Program-made: the position numbers and the translations under genes
Shown here: positions 55,259-64,000 of the stretch, piece by piece
Position numbering within the stretch: the first letter of the stretch is position 1
Layout of the letters: the number at the start of each line of letters is the position of its first letter
The notes under the pieces: model-generated
What the model saw: only the letters and a program-made list of their open reading frames with translations
Told to the model about the DNA's origin: nothing
Database searches by the model: none
NCBI RefSeq assembly: GCF_001723175.1
Contig: NC_064653.1
Coordinates: 1,860,001-1,924,000 of the forward strand
Origin: Penicillium oxalicum
Lineage: Eukaryota > Ascomycota > Eurotiomycetes > Eurotiales > Aspergillaceae
Length of the DNA: 64,000 nt
Direction: 5' to 3'

Positions 55259-58200
55259 TCAGAAGCTGACTTCACCGACGTCAGTCTCAACCACGGTCTC
55301 ATCCCAGAATTGATCAGAAGAGGCATCGCGGGCAACAGGCCGCGAACCGAGAGCGACGGCTTCGCCTTCACCTCGCTCCACGAATTCATCTTGGGTCACC
55401 TCTCTCATGATTCTTTGGAAATACATTTTGAGAGTCCGCAGACCCCGCAAATACCCTCGATCAATGTCATTGGGGTGATGAGGTGGGCACGGCGTATCTG
55501 GTGGCAATTCATCCTCGCCGGTCACGCAGTTGGCAAAATCCACAATCTTGAGCTGTACATCAACGTTGTTATGGCCATCGTCAGAGGCCCGACGGTGAAG
55601 AGGCGGAGCCTCGCCTGGGAGCCCGGGCGTGGGTGGTGGAGGGGAGCTTTGCTCGCCATCGTATAGAATCAGAAGGCTACTCGCGTAGAGACGATATCGA
55701 TCCAGTTTTCGAATCATGTGTTCCAACAAAGAGAGCTTTTCCAAGATGATGGGGATTTTCTTTGCTACACTGGCGTAGCTCACCCCATCGAAGAGAAATC
55801 TGGTCAATGCATCCTGAAATTCTCGGCCAGACTTCAAGTCGCGGCCGAAGTATTTGTCCTCGAAGATGTACTCTTGTTTCTTGACATTCCAGGCTTGCAT
55901 TCCGCACAGACGGACACCGAGCTGCTGTGAGGTTGTAGACTGACACTTTCGCCGCTGCGACTTCTTCTTCTTTTCAGTGGCCTCAATCCCGTATTGCCGA
56001 GTGCCCATTTTCAGATCCAAGACGCAGGGTCGATTCATACCGGCGGTCAGGTCCTCCAAGAGTAGGAAGAATTGAACACGTTCATCCTTGCTGAGCTGCG
56101 CTTCTTTGGGATTGCTCGGTAAAAGAGTGCTTACATCTTCAGTTTCTTCCTTTGTCGACGTTTGCTTGGGCGTCTCCAAAGCTGCGTCGTTCTGATCATT
56201 TCCTGGTCCATGGTTGGACAGAGAAGTGCTCACCGAGGAAGGAGACGAGGATGGCTTGAATAAGACGGAGTCAGTCACGGCGGCGGGCCCGTCGCTATCC
56301 ATGGAGAAAATTTCATCTTCTTTATCACCCCCGTATCCTTCGTCATCAAAGAACACCAGCTCGGGATTCTGCGAATTAATGCTGCCTCGGCGTTGAAGAC
56401 CACCTCCAGAGTGCCGGCGGCGCTTTTGCTGACCACGGCTCAGTGAGCTCGACCGGGTTGGCTCGTCCTGCGTTTTCACCTTTTCGAGACGATTGCGATT
56501 CTCATCCAAGGCTGTCGAAGCTGAAGAAGACAAGGTTTGTCCTTCGGCAGCTTGGGGTACAGTTTTCTTCACAGCCACGGGCGAGTCTTGCTTCAGGGCC
56601 AATGGAGACGTACGGCTGCTCGCGGTGTGGTCCTCGGACAGATTGCCACGCCGACGCACAATGTCGGAGGAGGTTCGCGGCAATTGCAAGTGCCCGCGAG
56701 GATGACGGCGGTGATGATGAATTGCTGGTGGGCTGAAAACTTCCCGCAAAACTTGCTCTTGGAGTTTTCGATTGACCGTCGTGGCGCCCCAAATTTTGTT
56801 TCGTTTTCTCAGGGACGGATCAGACTCGGTGGAGAGCTTTCCCAGTCCGTCCGCGGAGCGAGGGCGCCCCAGCATGGTGTCATCCAACAGTCGTGGGCGA
56901 TGGCCGCGAGAGAAAAGGTCGGCCGGAATGATATGCCTGTTATTCTCTAGAATCACTTTGGGAATCACGCCGGTCACCTGACTCTGGCTCACAATTCGCT
57001 GAGGCTCCGGGGTCTGAATTGATGGGGTGTGGGAGACTGAAGCCCCATTCGGTTGATGACCTTCAGCTGCTTCTTGGGCCGTTTGGTCGGCCGCATTTTT
57101 TGAGCGCTTGGAAGTCTTTGAGAAAGTGACGTTCAGGACGCCAATGTATCTGCAGAACGACAGTCAGAATCGACCGGAGGTGAAATTCTTCTAAACGCAG
57201 AACATGGTTTCGCACGCACGCGATGAATCTGCGGGGGATGTACAAAGCAAGATACATACCTAGGAAGGAACACAAGCATGTCAGGATGCCTCCTCTCAAT
57301 TCTTTCGTAGAATTCATTCTCTCTATTGTTGAGCTGTTTGCACACTGCGCGCCTCGAGAAGCGAAACACCGTGGTATGGCCGCCAACTTGGTGTCGATAG
57401 GGCTTCAATTCGACCGCTCCAAGCGGGGCAGCGGCCTTGCGCTTTGGCTTGGGCTTGGGTGGGAATCGAGAGCGTTGAGTGGGGGTGGCCGTCGGGGTTA
57501 TCTCTGGGTCGTCGGTCAGACTTGACTCGTCGTGCACGGAGAGCCCACTTTCGTCCGCTGACGCTATCTCCGATTCACAGGTGGAATCATAACTGCGCTC
57601 CGAAATTGCCGTCAACGGCTTTTCCGGCACACTCTCGGGTGGGTGCCGAATGTTTCCGAGTTCTCCGTAGAGCGTCTTGTTCTCGGTCCTGGAGCGGAAG
57701 GAGATGTCCACGTGACCACCCTCCTGCTCTGAAGAAGCGTCTGGCTCTTGGGGGACCAACATCAACTCATGGCCTTGCTCCGCCGCGGAAATCTGGAGAG
57801 GCTGGGTCGCTTCCGAATCGGTGAGGATGGGGTTTTCGCCGTCTCCCTCTTGAGACACCGCTACCCGCTCGTGGGGAAAGTAGACGGCAGACGAAATCTG
57901 CTCCTTTTCTTCATCTTCGTCCTCCTCAAAGCGCTCTGATGGCAGACGCTCTGCCTCTTCGACCGAGCTGAGGGACTCGGAATACCGATCCACGTGAGGC
58001 TCTTGCTGAAAGTAATCGCGGCCTCGTTCAGCATACTGTGTGGGAATGCTCTTAGAGAAAGAAGATCCGCGTCCTCCACCGGGAGTGAGGTGGAAATTTC
58101 GAATTTCCTCCAAGAGGCTGCGCGGCAAGGCCAATGGCTGGCGCTTTTGCGGCTCCTCGTCGTGCCGTTCGGCCCGCTGGTGGGTGCTGTCCATCTGCGG

Positions 58201-59322
58201 TTCGATATCAAACCTGTGACCATCTGAGAGCGACGGGAGGGAGATGCTTTTTCGAAGCAGGCTGTCTTCCCCATCCGCCTCCGTTGCCGCCACACGCAGA
58301 TTCGAGTGCTCTGGTTCCATTGCGTGAGCAGGCTGACCCGGCAGCTCATCGTGTGGATGAGCTCGATCTTCTCTTCGCTTGCGGTCTGGCGAGGTGGTGT
58401 TTTCCTTGAACAAGCCGAGAAAATGACTAGACTTGCGGCTTCGCACGTGAGAAGCCGGCTCCACGTTGCTGAGGTCTGCCTCGATTGAATTGTCCACCCG
58501 ACCTCGACGACCTCTGCTCGAGCTCTGTTCTAGCGGTATGCCCCGGGCAGCTTCTGTTCGTGAGGAAGTGTCAGGGTTTGGCTCTGGTCTCGCCCCGGAC
58601 CAGGCCTGCCCGGCTCCAGAGGGCGTCAAGGATGATAGTGGCTGAGAGCCATGATCCAACGCAGAGGGGAGAAGATTGCGCTCCGACGGGCCGGTTCGAG
58701 AAGCCTGAGGATCCTTGGTCGATGCGTCCGCGGAGCTTTTCAACCGGGAGCGAAGAGCGGTCTGCGTCTCGCTTGCCGGCCCCTTCGCTCCGTACAGGAT
58801 GGATGAACGCAGTCGAGACAGACCACCAGCATTCGTTGTGGAGTACAGAGAAGCGGAGCGCAATGGGAAGTGTCGGCGAACGTCCACTTCCATGTGGGAA
58901 GGGGTGACACGAACACAGTGGGGAGAGACCTGGGTAGAAGGGCCAAGCGACTCGGGTGTATCATCTAGACCAGGGATTGCGTTGACCTGGCCATTGTCCG
59001 CCGGGACCTCGGGGGATGTGTGGGGTAGTGGCGGCGCTATCCGAGGGGAGGTAGTGCGTCGCGAAGATGCTGTCTCGTTCGGATAGTTGAGGGGAGTAAT
59101 TTGCAGATTTGTCTGGGCGGGGGAATTTCTCCAACGGGATTGATGATGTCCTTTTGAGGGCCGTCGCAGGAGTGGGCTGAGCCCATTGCTGGGTGATTGT
59201 GGGGGATTCTGCGCGCGACGGAGATTGCGTTTGTTGAGCCCCCTGGCATGAGTGTTGGCCCTGCGCGGCAGAGTGGTGACGTGAGTTTGGCCATTCTCGC
59301 TCGGTCCACGTTGAGCAATCAT
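55259..59322 (-). CDS. KCS1: Inositol hexakisphosphate kinase KCS1
   Basis: Two exons read downward, 59322-57260 and 57149-55259, with a 110 bp intron. It encodes 1317 aa from the ATG at 59322. The first 620 residues are Ser/Pro/Arg-rich and probably disordered. Kinase sequence starts at LGAVELKPYRHQVGGHTTVF (about 630) and runs to the splice, which restores LVFLPRYIGVLNVTFSK. Further on are PCVLDLKMGTRQYG (about 1062), the PxxxDxKxG signature, and KIVDFANC (about 1221), which supplies the metal-binding Asp. KCS1 phosphorylates IP6 at position 5 to give the pyrophosphate IP7, which regulates phosphate sensing, vacuoles and telomeres. Between the two parts is a disordered insert of about 300 residues. 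The N-terminus is uncertain: an ATG at 59395 opens a plausible frame (MSSPPPAAENTLPDPLVTPA) that is one base out of phase. Confidence 0.88.
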
Positions 59323-62300
59323 GATGAGCAGGCGTGGCAGGTGTCACCAGGGGGTCAGGCAGAGTGTTTTCGGCAGCGGGCGGCGGGCTTGACATGGATG
59401 GGACATTGGTCAGGCCGCGATGGTCGGAAGAAAGGGAAGCGGAGCCGGCGATGGTTGGCTGATGAGAGTGGGCAGAGTCGAGGTCCAGGACGATTCAGGA
59501 AGTTGTCAGATAGTCAGAAAGAAAACCATCAAAAATCCCGCAGAAAAGCAAAAAGGAAGCAGATGCGCGAGTTGGCGGTTCGTCAAGAGGGTGGGTGGGG
59601 AAGGGTTGGTCGTTAAGGAGCAGAGGCTTTTCTCGAGCGATTCAGAAGGAAAGTTGGCGTCACGAAGACAATCGAAGCAAATGAGTGGAGCGGAGAACTG
59701 GGGGTGGCAAGAGAGTGCAAACCCGTCTGAGCAGTCGAGAGTCTGGGAGGCGTCCCGAAAAACAGGGCGGTCTGATCCTTCTTTTGCCTTATTTCCCTTT
59801 TTCCTTTCTTTTTTTTGTAATATTTTATTTTATTTGCCCAATCTGGTATGTCTGAATTTTGTCTTCTTCTTCCCCCCCCCCCCCCCCCCCCCCCTTTTTC
59901 TTTTATCATCCGTTCATGATTGATTGGTGTGGCAGTCCGTTCTGCTCTGCCTGCTCTTCTTCACTGCGGCCTCCCTTTTTTATTCCTTGTTTCTAGCGTC
60001 TCTTCTCTGACGGGAGTGGGTCCTTCTTCCAGGTGGAAAGATATGGGTCACGTTGACCCAGAGCGGCATCTTACAGGCCAGGCAGCTGACTGTACATCGA
60101 ATAATGATAGTCAGGATCAGAGTCGAGACTCGAGACAATGGGGACGCAAAGTTTCACCGAGTCACTGGGAGCAGGTGGATCAGTACGCCATTTGGTGGGG
60201 GATAAGACGAAAGATACCAAGTTATCAACGACCAGCCGCCGGTGCTCTACGTAAGTTCAAGATGTAGTCTCGTAGTGTACATGTTGATAGTCAGTGACGT
60301 GTATGGATGATCTGTTACACACGATGTACTACATGGAGTATTCATGATGTACATGCTCTTCACGTGCAACCAACGAGGAAGAGACGATAAGCTTGTCGGA
60401 ATCTTGATAGTACTCGAGACTACCTATCCAACGATCACTATCAGACACACGGTGCAGATGTCTGACCGTTCAGATAACCTTGCACCAGAGCTCATAATAC
60501 TGGATGCATGATATGTGAGTCGCGACCACCTTCTCCCCTAATGACTGGACTTCCTGGCCTTCCCAGACTATTCCGCTGGTCCTCATCGGGATCGATTCGG
60601 TAACACAATGACGCCACCGATCAGTCGTTACCGCTCGTATGACATGAAGGATTCAGTCTCGTTAAAGCGCAAGATAAGGGACATCCCTAAATTCCTTGCA
60701 CAAAGACATGCTGCTTACAAGGATTTATCAGACCAGAGGCTCAATAGAGGGAGGGAGACATTCAGAGGGTAAATTCATTCCAGTGTATGATCGGGCGATC
60801 GTGGCAGCATAGGGACTGTGTGGACATATCACCATTTGGCCTTGTGGAAGACCAGTTGACCACCAAAGGACGGGCGGTCGATCATGATTGCAAATCATTG
60901 GACGAAAAGGTTATCGTTGCTGCCTCCGGCGATGTTCTGGGCTGCTTTCACCGCATCTTATCGTTCACGCCTTCCGCAGGAGCACAGATAAGCGCAGCAC
61001 ACACGCAGCCTCTCCGACCCTCACTATAAGTGAGTCTAGCAGAAAAAGGCATGAAGATCTTCCATTCCCTTCTCCGCCATCTACTACCCTAGACTATCAA
61101 GTGCAATTGCTGCAACATTCTGCAAGGGTCAAGGACGAGTTAGACAGACCTGAGACCTGGTCAGCACATCCATCACTTTGAGGACAAACAGACTGGAGCA
61201 CAACAGCGCGCGCACATGGTCTCTGTGAGTCTTTGGGATTCTCCACAAAATGAACCCTTCATTGCAGATTCTCATCCTTGCTTTCTCAAAGTTGCCAGAA
61301 ACTGTAAAGCTTTTGATACTCTAGGTGTATCTCGACCCTGATACAACATATTTTGTCTGTGACCCACGATTACCATGGTCAGGAGGTGATGTTCCAGGCG
61401 TAGTGTGGAGACCAAGGGATAAGAAAGTTCTCGGGCCGATCATCATTCTCTTGGCGGCTCGAATCATTTCGACAGCAGCTTTGACCAATCACAAGACCTC
61501 CTGGCGAGCGTGCACTCTTTGCGTGACAAGGTTGGTACCTCACAGAGTTGAGTATGAGCTTTCCTATGGAATCCAGACCCGAGGACAGCAATTCAAGGGT
61601 TCTATTACGACAGTCACATGCCTCCCTAATATTCGCATCCCTATTCTGGGGTGACTTGGCGCATCTGTACTGCTCAATCTGAGCTTGGAGAGACGCGCGT
61701 AAGCGGAATTTGATCCGGTGATCTACTGAACAACGTGCCGATCCAAAACGCTCGGACGTGTTCATCACTCAGCAGCGCAGGGTTCATGTCGCCTAGGTCG
61801 AAACGGTCTTTTGAGGCCTCAATTGCGATAGATAAATGGTTCGGCAGTGAGTGGCAGGGCTACATTCTCCAAACAACCTTTAGCTGAGCACGAGCTGGAG
61901 CTTTAACCGAATCGCCTCAAATCTATACAGGAGACATGAGTCGAAAAAGGTATGATCTCGCTGAAACGAATAATCTGGCTGATCGTACGCCAAGATTTAC
62001 GCCATAGAGTGCTTTTGTTGTCCCCCTCACTCCTGTACCAATGGGACCATGAATGTCCAGTAACTGCGGCCTGCGGCCTCACAGGCCTACGCCCAGAGAA
62101 GCGGATGATCTTGAATGCTCTTGACGGGTCGTTGATTGAAGCTCCTCAGGACACTCTCGGGCGGTGAGGCCGATATGGTGGCGTCCAGCTCGAGTTCTCT
62201 GGGACGATTTCACCACCATTTGTCCCACTGACCCACCACGATAGTTAAACTGAAGGGCGGCCGGTTCCTTCAAGACAGACGCCGTGTGTCCAGAGATGAT

Positions 62301-63312
62301 ACCCACTGCAAGAATATTACAGACTGCATCCAATTCTATCATGAGCGCAGTTCCTTGATGTGGACTGGCCAAGACTGACGGGCACCGAGAGAAATCATTT
62401 GGACAAACATGAGCAGGATTGGAGATTTGAAACACAGTTTTGTCCCACCCCCGCATCAGCTGACCCAGCTCTCACAAATGTAGAGACTTGGCTCGAAATA
62501 CCAGCCTCATTTATATCCTCTCGCGCGTGTGTCCACCGTCCTTGAGGGAATCTTTTGACCCTATGAAATTGGGGTGGACTCACGTGAGCATGGGTTCTGC
62601 CTGCCCAAGCAGTGAGAACCCAAACCACCGAGTCGAGGGGGGCGTAGACCAGCTAAGCGCTGGACAGCCTATCGATCGGACAGAGCTGCTGGGGCATCTG
62701 ATGCTCTCTTGACTCTGAGCGCGGAGATTCGTCGGCACGAGTGCAAAGCGCCAGCCAGTACAGCCGCGGATGTGATGACCTGCGTGTGATGGAGACAGGG
62801 GGCTAACGCCTAACGGTAGTAGCCGAGCAAGCTCTAACCCAACCATCGGCCCCGGCGATGTGAAGACAGTTGAGACGCTGCATTAGGGCGACGGTCGCGC
62901 GATCCTCAGGTGCAGCTGTCCTGCAAACCACTATTCCTTTAGGGCCCGTCACGATGTACTGTTGGCGTGCAAATCACTCCAGGAGGAGTGACGACTCGAC
63001 ACCATGATCTCCGCTCGAAGGGTATATTCGGACGGATCCCCCCACTGCTCTTTCGTTTTCCTTTTCAGTAGCTTTTTTTTCCCACCAGTGCCTATGTTAT
63101 TTTTGGGGGAAGAGTACTACTCACGCAGATCGAAAGGCCTCAATCATAGTCGGATCGTGCTCCAAGGAAAGTCTGGATTGACGGTTCTGTTCATCGACCT
63201 ATAATTTGCCTATTCTAGACCGTCCCTTTTTTGTGGTTCGGCAGCACTGGGCTCTTCTCAGTGGTCTCCTGTCGCGCGACTTGCGAAGCCACTGGAGACG
63301 AAATCTGCGAGG
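59323..63312. other. 4 kb gene-free stretch between KCS1 and the right-edge gene
   Basis: Divergent promoters of KCS1 and the partial PLAC8-like gene. It holds a 23-base C run at 59872-59894 and T-rich patches at 59795-59830 and 63050-63090. Open frames such as 60787-61029 + and 61379-61768 - show no motif or splice pattern. A non-coding transcript or very long leaders are possible but cannot be seen from sequence. Confidence 0.4.
59872..59894 (+). repeat. Homopolymer run of 23 C
   Basis: An uninterrupted C run lies between TCTTCTTCTT and TTTTTC, about 550 bp upstream of the KCS1 start. On the KCS1 sense strand it is a G run in the promoter or leader region. Its length is subject to sequencing error. 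Confidence 0.88.
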
Positions 63313-64000
63313 ATGGACCGACCGCTGCACTTGGACACCCAGTGTGGTCAGGGTCAAGACCAACGATACTCTTTTTTGAATACACCGAGGGAGATGCAAG
63401 GATCCGATGAATCCAGCGTTCCCGTCTTCGCTCCACGTCTGCCGTCTCACAGTGTCCATGATCCCGCATATTTACAGTCGCAGCATGTACCTCAACAGCC
63501 TCCAACTACATCACAATCACCACATGGCCAGTATGAAAACTACAACCATTCCGTGCAACCCCACCAATACGAATCCGACGAAAAGAAGTCATATGGCAAT
63601 GAAAAAGGCCTGATGCCTCCATACGCACAATGCCCCCCGGTCGAGCAACATCCAGCCTTTCATGTTCCAGCGACTCCCAATCGCGAGTTGCAATTTTCGC
63701 CTCAGCCACCCCAGTATCCTCATGATGAAGTACCAAGCTCTGCTGGGCAGTACCCTGATGGCTTCCATCCTGCCGAGATCCAGAGAAGCGAAACCTTCTC
63801 CATTGAACCAGACTCGAATCCATTGCAATCACCTCTCGCCACGTACCTCCCTCCCCCCACAGCGCCGACGATGATCTCGTCACCGGACCAGCCCTTGAGT
63901 GACCTGGGCGCCTTTCATCATCCTGGGCAATCGATGCACCCCAATCAAGAAGCTCACGGTGGAAACTGGCATCATGAAATGTGTGAATGCTCCAACATCA
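63313..64000 (+). CDS. 5' part of a probable PLAC8 (cysteine-rich) family protein, cut by the window edge
   Basis: An open frame starts at ATG 63313 (GAGGATGGACC) and runs without a stop to the end of the window, 229 codons. Residues 1-210 are low-complexity, rich in Pro, Gln, His, Ser and Tyr (for example VPQQPPTTSQSPHGQYENYN). Near the edge the sequence changes to GGNWHHEMCECSNI. Fungal PLAC8 proteins have a Pro/Gln-rich N-terminus followed by a W-x(4-6)-C-x-C start to the cysteine-rich domain, after which CCLGxxCPC is expected. That diagnostic part lies outside the window. The family includes membrane-associated cysteine-rich proteins, with plant members linked to cadmium resistance and organ size. 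The fungal role is unclear. There may also be an upstream exon. Confidence 0.6.
   Translation, partial: MDRPLHLDTQCGQGQDQRYSFLNTPREMQGSDESSVPVFAPRLPSHSVHDPAYLQSQHVPQQPPTTSQSPHGQYENYNHSVQPHQYESDEKKSYGNEKGLMPPYAQCPPVEQHPAFHVPATPNRELQFSPQPPQYPHDEVPSSAGQYPDGFHPAEIQRSETFSIEPDSNPLQSPLATYLPPPTAPTMISSPDQPLSDLGAFHHPGQSMHPNQEAHGGNWHHEMCECSNI

Noticed and set aside
57861..58349. 162-codon minus-strand frame overlapping KCS1
   Set aside because: A different frame of the Ser/Pro/Arg-rich KCS1 coding sequence, which has few stops in any frame.
1..64000. Transposons, CRISPR arrays, rRNA or viral genes
   Set aside because: No reverse transcriptase, transposase or capsid-like frame, no regular repeat array and no rRNA-like sequence were recognised by eye; a diverged or very short element could still be missed.

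Overview
This window is nuclear DNA from a filamentous ascomycete, most likely a eurotiomycete of the Aspergillus/Penicillium type. The evidence is short GT-AG introns of about 50 to 160 bp, compact genes on both strands, and gene families typical of that group: a four-domain ATRR-type reductase, a TOK-type potassium channel, two fungal kinesins, EME1, KCS1, MCH1 and ALG2. No rRNA, tRNA, CRISPR array, transposon or viral gene was recognised.

Layout, left to right. A disordered fungal protein of unknown function (919-2196, +). A long gene-free stretch. A 1277-residue adenylation-thiolation-reductase-reductase enzyme, probably glycine betaine reductase (5692-9525, -). A 3.3 kb divergent intergenic region. 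A two-pore outward-rectifier-type K+ channel (12784-15107, +). A macro-domain-like protein (15738-16457, +). A small hydrophilic protein (17350-17670, +). A short kinesin-3 (18541-20623, +). eIF2B delta (21180-22904, +). A probable APC13 subunit whose start codon is an exon by itself (23396-24038, +). DNA polymerase alpha B subunit (24371-26491, -). A Sec14/CRAL-TRIO protein (27196-28279, +). A MATE transporter (30389-31996, -). An MFS transporter with seven exons (33038-35118, -). A secreted agmatinase-family enzyme (36380-38040, +). A candidate small single-pass membrane protein (39594-40052, -). A 1716-residue kinesin-4 (40507-45966, +). ALG2 (46845-48399, +). EME1 (48590-50658, +). MCH1 (50950-52955, -). 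Inositol hexakisphosphate kinase KCS1 (55259-59322, -). After a 4 kb gap, the 5' part of a gene that runs off the right edge and looks like a PLAC8 cysteine-rich protein (63313-64000, +).

Most genes are housekeeping and do not form a pathway. The enzymes and transporters (betaine reductase, K+ channel, MATE, MFS, agmatinase, MCH1) are separate units and not an evident biosynthetic cluster. Cell division and genome maintenance are well represented by two kinesins, APC13, Pol12 and EME1.

Exon structures were worked out by hand from splice signals and reading frame. Nearly all give frame-consistent proteins matching family motifs. The N-termini of kinesin-4, KCS1 and the small membrane protein are uncertain: in each, a plausible upstream start lies in a different frame from the body. 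The strongest observations are the ATRR enzyme, the ATG-only exon of the APC13 candidate, the SUMO-interaction-like motif at the EME1 N-terminus, the three N-terminal frame breaks, the unlisted partial PLAC8-like gene, and long homopolymer runs (G30 and C23).
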